Below are positions 17,730-27,393 of a DNA stretch of 64,000 bases, piece by piece; the stretch's first letter is position 1; each line of letters starts with the position of its first letter. Under the pieces are notes generated by a model. The model ran no database searches. It was not told the origin of the DNA and was given only the letters and a program-made list of their open reading frames with translations. The position numbers were made by a program, and so were the translations under genes. The stretch comes from Massilia sp. erpn (GTDB taxonomy: Bacteria; Pseudomonadota; Gammaproteobacteria; Burkholderiales; Burkholderiaceae_D). The stretch is taken from positions 2,108,001 through 2,172,000 of the forward strand of contig NZ_CP053748.1 in NCBI RefSeq assembly GCF_024400215.1. The letters are read 5' to 3'.

Positions 17730-19057
17730 AATCGCGCGGGGCCGACACCGAAATCGAGTTCCTGCCCGACGCCGACGCCATCGAGCGCTCGCCGCTGCCG
17801 CGCTATGTGCGCCTGACGCTGCACCTGCTGACGGCCGCCTTCATCACCTTCATCGTCTGGGCCAGCCTGTCCCAGGTCGAAAAGGTGGTGAGCGCCCACG
17901 GCCGCCTGGTCAATCCCCTGCCCAACATCATCGTGCAGCCGCTGGAAACTTCCATCGTGCAGCGCATCGAGGTGCGTGTCGGCCAGGTCGTGAAAAAAGG
18001 CCAGGTGCTGGCCACGCTCGACCCGACCTTCACCCAGGCCGATGAACAGCAGCTGCGCAACCGTCTGGCCAGTCTCGACACCCAGACCAGCAGCCTGCGC
18101 GCCGAACTGGAAGGTAAACCGGTGGCCGCCACCGCTACCGGCAGCGCCGACCAGGTGCTGCAAGGCCAGCTCGCGTCCGAGCGCCAGGGCAATTTCCTGG
18201 CCCAGCGCACGAAGATGGACCAGAACATCGAGCGTCTGAAAGCGAGCATGGAAACCAACCGGCGCGACCAGCAGGTGCTGGCCCAGCGCGTCAAATCGCT
18301 GACCGAAATCGAAGCCATGCAGGAAAAACTCCTGTCCGAAAACTTCGGCGCCAAGATGCACCTGCTGGAAGCGCGCGACCGCCGCCTGGAAGTTGAGCGC
18401 ACCATGGTCATGGGCCGCAACCGCGATATCGAACTGGGACGCGAACTGGCTGCTGCCGAAGCCGAACGCGCCGCGTTCAACAAGAGCTGGCGCCAGAAAG
18501 CGATGGAAGACCTGCTGGCCGCCACGCGCGACCGCGACGGCATCAACGAGCAGCTGGCCAAGGCCGACAAGCGCCACCAGCTGGTCCAGCTGACCGCCCC
18601 GGCCGACGCCGTCGTGCTGGAAGTCGGCAAGCTCTCGCAAGGCTCGGTGGTGCGTGAAGCCGAGCAGATGTTTGTGCTGGTCCCGCTCGGCGCCCAGCTC
18701 GAAGCCGAAGTGCAGATCGACTCCGCCGACATCGGCTACATCAAGCGCGGCGATCCGGTGCACCTGAAACTGGACGCTTTCCCCTTCCAGCAGCACGGCG
18801 CGCTCGATGGCAAGGTACGCACCGTCAGCGAAGACTCCTTCAAGCGCGAACAAGCCACGCCCGGCCAAGGCACCGACGCCTATTATGTCAGCCGCATCGA
18901 CTACGGCAACAACCGCCTGAAAAAGATGGATGGCAAAAGCCGCCTGCTGCCCGGCATGACGGTCACGGCCGAAATCGTGGTCGGCAAGCGCAGCGTCATG
19001 TCCTACCTGCTCTGGCCGCTGACCAAAGCCCTCGACGAATCCATCCGCGAACCCTAA
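17702..19057 (+). CDS. HlyD-family periplasmic adaptor of the type I secretion system
   Basis: 451 residues with a cytoplasmic N-terminal tail, one membrane helix at about residues 37-57 (LTLHLLTAAFITFIVWAS), and a split lipoyl/barrel-sandwich domain (VVSAHGRLVNP, VGQVVKKGQVLATLDPTF and later APADAVVLEVGKLSQGSVV). Between these lies a long coiled coil, residues about 115-300 (AQRTKMDQNIERLKASMETN and neighbours). The C-terminal beta-barrel part ends LLPGMTVTAEIVVGKRSV. It would bridge the ABC exporter to an outer-membrane TolC/LapE-type channel, which is not encoded nearby. The start lies inside the exporter gene, so the pair is translationally coupled. It converges on the glycosylation genes, with a palindromic element between. 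Confidence 0.94.
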   Translation: MEPANKPPVKSRGADTEIEFLPDADAIERSPLPRYVRLTLHLLTAAFITFIVWASLSQVEKVVSAHGRLVNPLPNIIVQPLETSIVQRIEVRVGQVVKKGQVLATLDPTFTQADEQQLRNRLASLDTQTSSLRAELEGKPVAATATGSADQVLQGQLASERQGNFLAQRTKMDQNIERLKASMETNRRDQQVLAQRVKSLTEIEAMQEKLLSENFGAKMHLLEARDRRLEVERTMVMGRNRDIELGRELAAAEAERAAFNKSWRQKAMEDLLAATRDRDGINEQLAKADKRHQLVQLTAPADAVVLEVGKLSQGSVVREAEQMFVLVPLGAQLEAEVQIDSADIGYIKRGDPVHLKLDAFPFQQHGALDGKVRTVSEDSFKREQATPGQGTDAYYVSRIDYGNNRLKKMDGKSRLLPGMTVTAEIVVGKRSVMSYLLWPLTKALDESIREP

Positions 19058-19060
19058 GTT

Positions 19061-19190
19061 TGATCCAGCGCAAACAATGTCCACCCTGGTGTCAGGCACC
19101 AAGGTCGGACATTTGCTGATCTAAATCAAAGAATGTCCGACTCTGGTGCCTGACACCAGGGTGGACATTTTTTGATTTGGCGCAAAGGGG
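19061..19190. repeat. About 130-bp imperfect palindromic intergenic element (copy A)
   Basis: Two arms of about 55 bp, inverted around a short AT-rich centre. Each arm contains ATGTCCACCCTGGTGTCAGG and CGGACATT and ends in a GCGCAAA-like tail. It lies exactly between the convergent exporter operon and glycosylation operon, where it could form a bidirectional terminator. A second copy with the same layout lies at 57757-57885, so it is a dispersed repeat family and not a local accident. No transposase is nearby. Confidence 0.85.
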
Positions 19191-19201
19191 CTGCTGCGGG
19201 C

Positions 19202-20095
19202 TTAGCTGGCGAGGGTGCGGGTGATGCCTTCGGCGAGGCTGATTTTGGGGTGCCAGCCGGGCAGCTGCGGGTAGCGGGTCCAGGGGACCATCACTTCGCG
19301 CGGGCGGTAGGGGCGTCCGCCCCATTCGATGTCGAGCGGGAGACCGCTGATTTTCGCGTAGAGGGCGGCCAGCTCTTTTAAGGGCAGGGGCGCGCCGCTG
19401 GAGATGCCATAAGTGGCCATGCCTTCCTCCTGGGCGCCGCTTTGCAGACGTTCGTAGGCGAGCAGGAAGGCGTCCAGCACATCGTCGATGTAGACCAGGT
19501 CGATCAGCTGGCCGCCGGGCGACATGGCCAGCGCAGTCCCCGCTTGCGCGGTCTTTTTCAGCAGGTGCAGCAGCTTGGGACGCTTGTCTTCCGGACCATA
19601 GGTGTCGAACAGTTTGAGCGTGCAGACGCGCAGCCCGGCGCATTCGGCGTAGTAGCGCAGGATGGCTTCGAACGCCTGCTTGGTGGCGGCGTACAGGCAG
19701 ACCGGGTTGTATTCGCTGTCCTCATAGTGCTGCCAGGAGGTGCCGGCGTTCACCAGCAGCTTGACGCCATTCGCGGCCATGGCTTCCGCCAGCTGGGTGG
19801 AGAACAGCACATTGGACTGGATCAGGCGTTCGATATCGGCCGCCGTGTGCTGGGCCAGGAACAGCGAGGCCAGATGGAACACGCCTTGCGGCGCGGCCTG
19901 GCGCACGATCTCGATCAGCCCCGCGGTGCTGCCGTCATGTTCGTGGATGTGCAGGGCCGGATCGTCCAGCCCTTCGCGTCCGGAACCGGGGCGCAGCAGC
20001 AGGTGCACCTGCCAGCCTTCGCGCACCAGCCGGTGCGCCAGCGCCGCGCCGATAAAGCCGCTGGCGCCCGTCAGCAGGACGGAGCGCGCCTTCAT
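19202..20095 (-). CDS. NAD(P)-dependent sugar-nucleotide reductase/epimerase, RfbJ/AscF-like
   Basis: 297-residue extended short-chain dehydrogenase. The ATG at 20095 overlaps the stop of the upstream epimerase gene (ATGA) and directly precedes the Rossmann motif LLTGASGFIGAALA. The catalytic pair is in YAATK near residue 145. Segments SPGGQLIDLVYIDDVLDAFL and LKLFDTYGPEDKRPKLLHLL resemble CDP-abequose synthase RfbJ and its relatives, which reduce the 4-keto group of CDP-4-keto-3,6-dideoxyhexoses. With RfbF/G/H-like genes and an epimerase in the same operon, it is best read as the last step of CDP-3,6-dideoxyhexose synthesis (AscF role if the epimerase acts first). Exact product is inferred. 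Last gene of the minus-strand run. Confidence 0.78.
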   Translation of the reverse strand: MKARSVLLTGASGFIGAALAHRLVREGWQVHLLLRPGSGREGLDDPALHIHEHDGSTAGLIEIVRQAAPQGVFHLASLFLAQHTAADIERLIQSNVLFSTQLAEAMAANGVKLLVNAGTSWQHYEDSEYNPVCLYAATKQAFEAILRYYAECAGLRVCTLKLFDTYGPEDKRPKLLHLLKKTAQAGTALAMSPGGQLIDLVYIDDVLDAFLLAYERLQSGAQEEGMATYGISSGAPLPLKELAALYAKISGLPLDIEWGGRPYRPREVMVPWTRYPQLPGWHPKISLAEGITRTLAS

Positions 20096-20664
20096 GCCGC
20101 GCTCCCGCGATAGACGAAGGGGGAGGCGAAATCGGCCAGCGCGGCAAAGCCCTGGTCGCGCTGCGACAGCACGGGATTGTCGCTCGGCCAGGCGATGCCG
20201 GCCGAATTCCACAGGATGCCGCTGTCGTGCGCCGGCGCATACACGGTGCTGACCTTGTACATCATCAGCGCCTGCTCGCTCAGCGTGTAGAAGCCGTGCG
20301 CCACGCCCGGCGCCAGATACAGCATATGGCCGTTCTCGCCGCTCAGCTCCATGGTCAGATGCTGGCCATAAGTGGGCGAGCCGGCGCGCAGGTCGAGCGC
20401 CGCGTCCAGCACCGTGCCTTGCACGCAGTAGACCAGTTTCGTATGCTCCTGCGGCGGCGTCTGGAAATGCAGGCCGCGCAGCACGCCGCGCTGCGAGGCG
20501 GAGTAGTACTCTTCGCGGAACACGGTTTCCAGTCCATGCTCGTGGAACAGCTCTTCGTGGAAGGTTTTCACGAAGTGGCCGCGCTCATCGCGCAGAATGT
20601 TGGGAATGATCTGGAAGCAGCCTTCCAGCTTGGTAGGCAGGATGATCATGGGTGGCTTCTTCAT
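20092..20664 (-). CDS. RmlC-like sugar-nucleotide epimerase (AscE-like candidate)
   Basis: 190 residues, cupin-fold family of dTDP-4-dehydrorhamnose 3,5-epimerase: QIIPNILRDERGHFVKTFHE, the active-site segment SQRGVLRGLHFQTPPQ, and LAPGVAHGFYTLSEQALMMY. RmlC homologues also work on CDP-sugars; in Yersinia AscE epimerises C5 of CDP-4-keto-3,6-dideoxyglucose on the way to ascarylose. With RfbF/G/H homologues and no rmlA/B/D in the operon, the CDP substrate is more likely here than dTDP-rhamnose. The start abuts the upstream stop with no gap, and the stop overlaps the next start. Confidence 0.85.
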   Translation of the reverse strand: MKKPPMIILPTKLEGCFQIIPNILRDERGHFVKTFHEELFHEHGLETVFREEYYSASQRGVLRGLHFQTPPQEHTKLVYCVQGTVLDAALDLRAGSPTYGQHLTMELSGENGHMLYLAPGVAHGFYTLSEQALMMYKVSTVYAPAHDSGILWNSAGIAWPSDNPVLSQRDQGFAALADFASPFVYRGSAA

Positions 20665-21429
20665 TTAGCTGCGAGCTCCTTGTTCGCTCAGCAGGACCAG
20701 GGGATTCGATACCAGCTTGTCCCAGCCCCAGGCGTCGGCCTTCTTGGCCAGCAGCAGGGCTTGCAGACGTTCGCAGCAGAAGGCCATGCTGCGTTCCAGA
20801 TAGCCTTCGCGCTCGATGTAATGATAGCGGTAGAAGCGCGCCATGACCTTTTCCAGAGCGCCGACGATCTCGATAAACCACTCGATTGGAATATATGCGA
20901 CAGTCGGCGCCGTGATGAAGGCGTTCTGGCTGAGGAAGTCGCTGGCTTCCTGGTCGGTGATGACGCCGCAGTCGATTGCAGCGCCGAAGTAAAGCAGCAG
21001 GTCGCGTGCGATGCCGTTGGCGGCGTACTGGCGCAGTACCGATCCCTGGAAAGTCACCATGGCCGGGATGATGGGCGTCTTGCCGTCGCCGTAGAAATGC
21101 TCGGGCAGCACGTGTGCCAGCAGGTCGGGATGGGCGTGGTAGTTGAAGCCGCGCAGTTCGCCGATGGGCTGGGTCAGCGCGAAGCGGCGGTAGTGGCAGA
21201 AGCCGACGAAGCCTTCGGCCTGCGATTCGATCAGCATGCGGCGGATCGCGTACAGGGCCACGTATTCGCCCAGGTAGCGGTTCTTCATCGCCAGCTCGGG
21301 ATAGCTCTGGCTCATGGCGATGCCTTGTTCCGGCACGTGGCTGCCGGTGCCGATCATGGTCATGAAATCGGGCAGCTGCCAGGCGTACGGCGCGTGGGCG
21401 ATGCAGTAGAAGTGGATATTCTGTTCCAT
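20665..21429 (-). CDS. DUF4422-like glycosyltransferase
   Basis: 254 residues. The segment GEYVALYAIRRM followed by FVGFCHYRRFAL matches the hallmark of DUF4422 proteins (the HYRR motif after a conserved Asn/Leu-Gly-Glu-Tyr region), which are found in capsule and O-antigen loci and behave as glycosyltransferases. The downstream region is all-helical with several Trp/Tyr. No signal peptide or membrane helix is seen, so it is probably cytoplasmic. It follows the methyltransferase gene by 16 bases. Its job is presumably to add one sugar to the glycan made by this locus. Confidence 0.7.
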   Translation of the reverse strand: MEQNIHFYCIAHAPYAWQLPDFMTMIGTGSHVPEQGIAMSQSYPELAMKNRYLGEYVALYAIRRMLIESQAEGFVGFCHYRRFALTQPIGELRGFNYHAHPDLLAHVLPEHFYGDGKTPIIPAMVTFQGSVLRQYAANGIARDLLLYFGAAIDCGVITDQEASDFLSQNAFITAPTVAYIPIEWFIEIVGALEKVMARFYRYHYIEREGYLERSMAFCCERLQALLLAKKADAWGWDKLVSNPLVLLSEQGARS

Positions 21430-21445
21430 GGTGCTTGCCCGCTCC

Positions 21446-22108
21446 TTAGACGGGAACGGCTTTGATCAGGAAATGGGAAGGCAGGGCGTCGGCCAGCGTG
21501 TGCGCGGGATCGGCGCCCAGCAGCTGCGCCATCTGGTGCAGCGCGGCGGCGACCGCTTCGGAAGGCGGCTGCGAGCCATCCAGCGTGCGTCCACCCACCA
21601 CTTGGAAGCCGCATTCGGCGAACAGCGCCATCAGCGAGGCGCGCGTGTACAGGCGCTGCTGGTGCTTGGACAGCGTGCCTTGTTCGCCGTACAGCATGGC
21701 GCCCCGGTTCAGCGCGAGCTGGGTCATCCAGTGCTGGCTGTTGCGCACATGGACCACGACGCTGCAGTCGGCCGCAATGACCTTGCGGATATTGGCGAGC
21801 ACGCGCCAGGGATCGCGCAGGCATTCCAGCGTGCCGTCGAAGATCCAGCAGTCGGCCTGGGCGAAATGGGCGTAGAAGGCCGGGCCGACGTTGTCCAGGT
21901 TCGCCTGGTGCACCATATCGTAATGCTCGCGCGCGGCGCCGGCTTCCTGCGCGGTGGCCGTCAGGCCCTGGTAGAAGGTGGCGGGATAGCTTTGCTTGTA
22001 GCGCTGCGCCAGCGCGCCGCCATTGTGGCCGAATTCGAGCAGCTGGCGCGCATTCGGCGGCAGCAGCGCGAACAGCGGCGCGATGTGGGAAGGTACTTGG
22101 TCGCTCAT
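21446..22108 (-). CDS. Small class I SAM-dependent methyltransferase-like protein
   Basis: 220 residues. A degenerate motif I (RQLLEFGHNGGALAQRYKQ) is followed by ADCWIFDGTLECLRDPWRVLANIRKVI and ALFAECGFQVVGG. This is the same domain found fused to the C-termini of the proteins at 31325-32629 and 32659-35172, which share DCWI, LRDPW, the asparagine-glutamine-histidine-tryptophan-like segment and ECGF. All three have weakened glycine-rich loops, so either they bind SAM in an unusual way or some are non-catalytic. Start and stop of this gene and its upstream neighbour overlap (ATGA). A role in O-methylating glycan ends is plausible but not shown. Confidence 0.72.
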   Translation of the reverse strand: MSDQVPSHIAPLFALLPPNARQLLEFGHNGGALAQRYKQSYPATFYQGLTATAQEAGAAREHYDMVHQANLDNVGPAFYAHFAQADCWIFDGTLECLRDPWRVLANIRKVIAADCSVVVHVRNSQHWMTQLALNRGAMLYGEQGTLSKHQQRLYTRASLMALFAECGFQVVGGRTLDGSQPPSEAVAAALHQMAQLLGADPAHTLADALPSHFLIKAVPV

Positions 22109-24945
22109 ATCGTTTGGGATGCGGGAATATCGTCCAGCAGCAAAGTCTGGTAGCCGAGGCGCAGAATTTGCTGGATGCGTTCAACAGGATAGCGGGTGGC
22201 GCGCAGCGCCAGGTAATGCTCCGCAGTGTAGCTGGAAAAGGCGGCCAGCCGCGCCGCCAAGAGGGCATGGAAGGCCGTGCCGTCGTGCTGGAAGCACTGC
22301 TTGCGGTGTGCATCCAGCAGCAGTTGCAGCCATTCGATGGCGGCGTCCATGGCGGGCAGCTGGCCCGCGCGCGGCGCCGGTGCGGCTTGCGCGCTCAGGG
22401 TTTCGTGCAGGTAGATGCAGCCGCGCTGCGAGAGCAGGGCCAGCCAGGTGGCCGCCGCTTCCAGCGCGCCGTAGCGCCGGCCTTCGAAGCGGCCCAGGGT
22501 GGCGTCGGCATCGGCGCGGCGCAGCAGGGCGGCGCTCAGGCTGCCCAGCGGATTGCTTTGGCTGTTCAGCATCAGCTGCCCCATCGAGGGGCCGGTGACC
22601 AGGGTATCGACCGGCAGCAGCGGTGCGGCGGGCAGGGGCTGGCCGGTGGCATCGAGACCATCCTGGCTGGAAGTGACCAGGGCGATGTCCGGATTGTCGG
22701 CGAAGCAGGCCAACATGCGCAGCAGCTTGTGCGGATGCAGGCGGCTGTCGGCCGTCAGCACATTGACGAACTGGCCGCCGCATAGCGCCAGGCAGCGTTG
22801 CAGATTGTCGGCCGCGTCCACGCCCGGCTTGCGCCGGTACTTGATGCGGGCGTCGGCCTGCAGGCGCGGTGCTAGCACGGCTTCGTGGCGTGCATCGGCG
22901 CTGCTGTCGGCGATCACCACTTCGATATGGGCGTAGGTCTGCGCCAGCGCGCTGTCCAGCGCCGCCAGCGGCGAGGGACTGCTTTCGTCCAGCGGCAGCA
23001 GGATGCTGACCAGCGGGCCGGCCGGCCGCGTCGCGGCCGCACCGGCAGCGGCGTCGGCGCGCAGTTCGCCGCGCGCCACGCGCAGATAGGCCGCTTCCAG
23101 GTCGCGCACGAATTGCGGGCTGTTGAACAGGTCCGATTCCAGCCGGTTTTCCGCCAGGCGCTGGCGCAAGGCGGCCAGCTCCTGCGGCGACTGCGCCAGG
23201 GCCACGGCTTTTTCCTCGTACTCCTCTGCACTGAAGGTAATGAGCTCCGGCAGGCCGGCGGCGCGCAGCAGGCTGCCCGCCATGCGTCCCGCGAAGCAGC
23301 GCCCGGCCTGGGTCAGCAGCGGCAAGCCCGCCCACAGGGCGTCGCTGGCGGTGGTGCCGGCGTTGAAGGGCAGGGTGTCGAGGAACAGGTCGGCCACGCG
23401 GAAGCGCGCCAGATACTGGGCCGGTACCACGCGCCCGGCAAAGAACAGGCGCTCGGCGCCGATGCCGGCCTTGACGGCTTCCTGCGTCAGATTGCGCTTG
23501 GCTTCCTCGCCGTCGGCCAGCAGCCACAGGACTGCGTTCGGCACGCGCTGGAGGATGCGCATCCACAGCGCGAAATCCTTGGGCGTGAATTTGTGGTTGT
23601 TGTTGAAGGAGCAGAAGACGAATGCGTCTTCCGGCAGCCCGCATTCGGCGCGGGTGGGCGCCACGCCGATGGCGCGCTGGCGGTCGTTGATCTGGAAGCA
23701 GCGCGGCAGGTACAGCGGCTTTTCGCTGAAGTGCGGCGCCAGTTCCGGCGGCAGCACGAATTCGTCGGCGATCACATAATCGATTTCCGGCAGGCCGGTG
23801 CTGCCTGGATAGCCGAGCCAGGTCATCTGCACCGGCGCCGGGCGGTAGGACAGGATGTCGGGCCGCGCGCCCAGGGTCAGGCCATGCAGGTCGACCAGGA
23901 TGTCGATTTCATGCGAGCGTATCAGCTCGGCCGCCTGCTCGTCCGTCAGGCCGCCGATGCGCACATAGTGGTCCATCGCATTCACCACGCGCGCGCGCAG
24001 CGGTGAGCCGTCCTCGCGGCTCCAGCTGAAGGCAAACACCTCCACCAGCTGGCGGTCGTGCAGTTCGAACAGCTCGGCGGTCAGGATCGAGACCGCGTGC
24101 GAGCACAGGTCGGAAGAGAGATAGCCGATGCGCAGGCGCGGATGCACATAGCCGGCGGCCGGCGCCAGCGGCGCCACATTGTGCAGTACCTTCTCCTGCA
24201 CGAAGCGGCGCGCGGCGGCCAGCTGCACCGCCGGGTCGCCGCAGGCGCTGAGCGTGGCCAGGGCCGAGGTGGCGCCCAGCAGATCGCCGGCACTGAGACC
24301 GGCAATCGGCTGCAGGGCCGGCCAGCGGCATTGTTTCTGGCGCAGATGCACCCAATGCGTGATGACGCTGGGCTGCTGCGGATTGAGTTCCAGGCTCAGC
24401 GTCAGCATGGCTTCCGCTTCGCCATAGCGGTCGAGGATTTCCAGCAGGCGCCCTAGATTGTTGAGCGCCTGGATGCGCAGCGCATTGCCGTCCGGCCGCG
24501 CCGGATCGACCAGTTGCAGCGCGGTGCGCCAGCTGTCGAGCGCCAGTTCCTGCTGCTGCAGGCGTTCCTGCAAGGTGCCCAGGTTCAGGCGCGCTTCGGC
24601 AAAATCGGGACGCAGGGTCAGCGCGCTGCGGTAGGCGTCTTCCGCGCCGGCCAGATCCTCGGTCTGCACCAGCAGCACGGCCAGATTGAACCAGGCCGCA
24701 TGCATCAGCGGCGAGACGGTATGTGCGATCCAGCTGCGGTATAGGGCGATGGCTTGCGCCGGCTGGCCGCTGGCGCCCAGTTGGGCCGCCACGCCGAACA
24801 ATTCGGGCAGCGGCAGGGCGCCATCGGCGGCCAGGCCAAAAGCCAGCGTGGCCGCCTGCGCCTGCCGCCCTTCGGCCAGCGCCCGCCCCAGTTCCGCCAG
24901 TCCCAGCGGACCTTCCGTGGCGGCGGCAGAGGCGGCGGACGTCAT
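22105..24945 (-). CDS. TPR + GT41 (SPINDLY/OGT-type) O-glycosyltransferase fused to a GT-A-like domain
   Basis: 946 residues. Residues about 1-260 are tetratricopeptide helices (AWFNLAVLLVQTEDLAGAEDAY, ALNNLGRLLEILDRYGEAEA). Residues about 270-630 are the GT41 catalytic region: LRIGYLSSDLCSHAVSILTA holds the His equivalent to the OGT catalytic-site His498; WLGYPGSTGLPEIDYVIADE, CSFNNNHKFTP (equivalent of OGT Lys842) and LDTLPFNAGTTASDALWAGL form the nucleotide-sugar site. Residues about 645-870 look like a second, GT2-like domain (GPLVSILLPLDESSPSPLAA, HIEVVIADSSADARHEA). Such enzymes modify Ser/Thr of cytoplasmic proteins. The nearby Ser/Thr-rich octad proteins are natural acceptors. It is a paralogue of the enzyme at 32659-35172 with a different C-terminal fusion. 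Confidence 0.9.
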   Translation of the reverse strand: MTSAASAAATEGPLGLAELGRALAEGRQAQAATLAFGLAADGALPLPELFGVAAQLGASGQPAQAIALYRSWIAHTVSPLMHAAWFNLAVLLVQTEDLAGAEDAYRSALTLRPDFAEARLNLGTLQERLQQQELALDSWRTALQLVDPARPDGNALRIQALNNLGRLLEILDRYGEAEAMLTLSLELNPQQPSVITHWVHLRQKQCRWPALQPIAGLSAGDLLGATSALATLSACGDPAVQLAAARRFVQEKVLHNVAPLAPAAGYVHPRLRIGYLSSDLCSHAVSILTAELFELHDRQLVEVFAFSWSREDGSPLRARVVNAMDHYVRIGGLTDEQAAELIRSHEIDILVDLHGLTLGARPDILSYRPAPVQMTWLGYPGSTGLPEIDYVIADEFVLPPELAPHFSEKPLYLPRCFQINDRQRAIGVAPTRAECGLPEDAFVFCSFNNNHKFTPKDFALWMRILQRVPNAVLWLLADGEEAKRNLTQEAVKAGIGAERLFFAGRVVPAQYLARFRVADLFLDTLPFNAGTTASDALWAGLPLLTQAGRCFAGRMAGSLLRAAGLPELITFSAEEYEEKAVALAQSPQELAALRQRLAENRLESDLFNSPQFVRDLEAAYLRVARGELRADAAAGAAATRPAGPLVSILLPLDESSPSPLAALDSALAQTYAHIEVVIADSSADARHEAVLAPRLQADARIKYRRKPGVDAADNLQRCLALCGGQFVNVLTADSRLHPHKLLRMLACFADNPDIALVTSSQDGLDATGQPLPAAPLLPVDTLVTGPSMGQLMLNSQSNPLGSLSAALLRRADADATLGRFEGRRYGALEAAATWLALLSQRGCIYLHETLSAQAAPAPRAGQLPAMDAAIEWLQLLLDAHRKQCFQHDGTAFHALLAARLAAFSSYTAEHYLALRATRYPVERIQQILRLGYQTLLLDDIPASQTI

Positions 24946-24973
24946 CGCATGGCGCGGCTTGCGGCAGCCGCCA

Positions 24974-26293
24974 TCAGAAGTTGACGCCGAAGAAGGCTTC
25001 CAGCTTGTCCACCACGTAGTCCAGCATTTCGCGCGTCAGGCCGGGGTAGACGCCGACCCAGAAAGTGTCGTTCATGACGCGGTCGGTGTTGGTCAATTCG
25101 CCCGAGACGCGGTAATTGCGGCCGATCATATACGGCTGGCGCGTCAGGTTGCCGGCGAACAGCAGGCGGGTGCCGATCTTGTGCTGGTCCAGATAGGTCA
25201 GCAGGTCGACCCGTGACACATTCGCTTCCGGTTTTAGCGTCATCGGGAAGCCGAACCAGGATGGATCGGAATGCTCGGTCGCCTCCGGCAGGATCAGGAA
25301 TTCGGCGCAGCTCTGCAGGCGTTCCTTGAGGTAGGCGAAGTTGTCCTTGCGCGCCTGGATGAAGCCTTCCGCGCGGTCGATCTGGGCCAGGCCGCAGGCC
25401 GCCTGCATATCGGTGATCTTCAGGTTGTAGCCCAGGTGGCTGTAGGTGTACTTGTGGTCATAGCCTTCCGGCAGGGTGCCCAGCTTCCAGCAGAAGCGCT
25501 TGCCGCAGGTATTGTCCTTGCCCGGCGGGCAGTAGCAGTCGCGGCCCCAGTCGCGGAAGGATTCGGCGATCTGCTTCAGCTCATAGTTGTTGGTGAAGAC
25601 GGCGCCGCCCTCGCCCATGGTGATGTGGTGGGCCGGGTAGAAGGACATGGTGCCGATGTCGCCGAAGGTGCCCACCATCTTGCCGTGGTAGGTCGAGCCG
25701 AGCGCGTCGCAGCAATCCTCGATCAGCCACAGATTGTATTTCTTGCACAGGGCGACGATCACATCCAGGTTATACGGATTGCCCAAGGTGTGGGCCAGCA
25801 TGATGGCCTTGGTCTTGGGCGAAATCGCCGCCTCGATCTGGGTCGGGTCGATATTGTAGTTGCCCAGTTCCACGTCGACGAAGACCGGCACCGCGCCGAA
25901 TTGCAGGATGGGGTTGACGGTGGTGGGGAAGCCCGCCGCTACGCCGATCACCTCGTCGCCCGGCTGGATGGCGCGCGCGCCCAGCTTGGGCGAGGTCAGG
26001 GTGTTGAAGGCCACCAGATTGGCCGAGGAGCCGGAATTCACCGTGATCAGGTGCTGCACGCCGATCAGTTTGGCCAGCTTGGCCTCGAACTGGTCGTTGA
26101 AGCGGCCGGTGGTCAGCCAGGCGTCGAGCGAGGCGTCGACCATCAGCTCCATTTCGGGCGCGCCCACCACCTTGCCGGCGGGCGGAATCACGGTCACGCC
26201 GGGTTCGAAGGCGCGCGGCTGGCTGGCCAGGGCGCCGTACTGGCCCACCAGTTGCAGGATCTGTTCGCGCAGTTGTTCTTTGCTTTGGCTCAT
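24974..26293 (-). CDS. rfbH: CDP-4-dehydro-6-deoxyglucose 3-dehydrase (E1)
   Basis: 439 residues, a PMP-dependent iron-sulfur enzyme of the DegT/aminotransferase fold. The residue that binds PLP as Lys in aminotransferases is His here ([15 protein letters not shown]), the diagnostic change for E1/DdhC. The [2Fe-2S] cysteine cluster is visible in [20 protein letters not shown]. It removes the C3 hydroxyl of CDP-4-keto-6-deoxyglucose together with a reductase partner (DdhD/E3), which is not in this window. It sits 14 bases after rfbG in the rfbF-rfbG-rfbH order known from dideoxyhexose loci. Confidence in function is high. Confidence 0.95.
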   Translation of the reverse strand: MSQSKEQLREQILQLVGQYGALASQPRAFEPGVTVIPPAGKVVGAPEMELMVDASLDAWLTTGRFNDQFEAKLAKLIGVQHLITVNSGSSANLVAFNTLTSPKLGARAIQPGDEVIGVAAGFPTTVNPILQFGAVPVFVDVELGNYNIDPTQIEAAISPKTKAIMLAHTLGNPYNLDVIVALCKKYNLWLIEDCCDALGSTYHGKMVGTFGDIGTMSFYPAHHITMGEGGAVFTNNYELKQIAESFRDWGRDCYCPPGKDNTCGKRFCWKLGTLPEGYDHKYTYSHLGYNLKITDMQAACGLAQIDRAEGFIQARKDNFAYLKERLQSCAEFLILPEATEHSDPSWFGFPMTLKPEANVSRVDLLTYLDQHKIGTRLLFAGNLTRQPYMIGRNYRVSGELTNTDRVMNDTFWVGVYPGLTREMLDYVVDKLEAFFGVNF

Positions 26294-26307
26294 GGCTCGT
26301 ATTGCCT

Positions 26308-27393
26308 TTACTTGATGTCGCTGTGTTGCTGTTGTTGATAGTCGTGGATCTGCGCCAGCGTGAAGGCGCGCATATCCTCTTGCCGGGCATGGGCTTTATG
26401 CCATGCCACGATATGATCGATGGTCTGGCCCAGATGCCAGCGCGGCTGCCAGTGCAGGCGGCCGCGCGCCTTGGAGCAGTCCAGTTTCAGATACGTCGCC
26501 TCGTGCGGCTGCGGCGCGCCGTCCAGCTCCCAGGCGGCGCCGTCGCCCCAGCTCGCGCACAAGCGGCTGATGATCCACTCCACCGGCCGCGCATCGGTAT
26601 CGTGCGGGCCGAAGTTGAAGCCTTCCGCATACTCGGCGCCGTGCAGATACAAGTGTTCCGCCAGGCTCAGATAGCCCGACAGCGGCTCCAGCACATGCTG
26701 CCAGGGCCGGATCGCGTGCGGGCTGCGGATGCGCACCGCCTGGCCGGCGCCGATGGCGCGCATCATATCGGGGATCAGGCGGTCTTCCGCCCAGTCGCCG
26801 CCGCCGATCACATTGCCGGCGCGGCCCGAGCCGAGTGCCACGCCATGCTGGGCGTACTGCGCCGGATTGAAATAGGAATTGCGGTAGGCCGAGGTCACCA
26901 GCTCGGCGCAAGCCTTGCTGTTGCTGTAAGGGTCGTAGCCGCCCATGGCTTCGTTTTCGCGGTAGCCCCAGGGCCATTCCTTGTTTTCGTAGCACTTGTC
27001 GCTGGTGACGTTGACCACGGCCTTGATGCCGGGCGTGGCGCGGATCGCCTCGAACAGGTTGACCAGTCCCATCACATTGGTGGCATAGGTTTCCACCGGA
27101 TGCGCATACGAGTAGCGCACCAGCGCCTGGGCCGCCATATGGATGACGATCTGCGGCCGCGCCGCCTGCATGGCCGCGCGCAGCGCCTCGGCATCGCGGA
27201 TATCGCCGATGGCCGACTGCATGCCCTGTCCCACGCGCGCCGCGTCGAACAGGTTCGGTTGCGAAGGCGGGGCGAGGGCGAAGCCGCTCACCTCGGCGCC
27301 CAGCGCCTGCAGCCACAGGCTGAGCCAACTGCCTTTGAAGCCGGTATGGCCGGTCAGGAAAACCCGCTTGCCTTGCCAGAACGATGGGTTCAT
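26308..27393 (-). CDS. rfbG: CDP-glucose 4,6-dehydratase
   Basis: 361-residue extended SDR enzyme. The ATG at 27393 overlaps the rfbF stop (ATGA). The NAD motif is [18 protein letters not shown], the catalytic pair is in YSNSKACAE preceded by [13 protein letters not shown], and [13 protein letters not shown] follows; all are typical of RfbG/DdhB. It converts CDP-glucose to CDP-4-keto-6-deoxyglucose, the substrate of RfbH downstream. Length is normal for the family. Confidence 0.96.
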   Translation of the reverse strand: MNPSFWQGKRVFLTGHTGFKGSWLSLWLQALGAEVSGFALAPPSQPNLFDAARVGQGMQSAIGDIRDAEALRAAMQAARPQIVIHMAAQALVRYSYAHPVETYATNVMGLVNLFEAIRATPGIKAVVNVTSDKCYENKEWPWGYRENEAMGGYDPYSNSKACAELVTSAYRNSYFNPAQYAQHGVALGSGRAGNVIGGGDWAEDRLIPDMMRAIGAGQAVRIRSPHAIRPWQHVLEPLSGYLSLAEHLYLHGAEYAEGFNFGPHDTDARPVEWIISRLCASWGDGAAWELDGAPQPHEATYLKLDCSKARGRLHWQPRWHLGQTIDHIVAWHKAHARQEDMRAFTLAQIHDYQQQQHSDIK

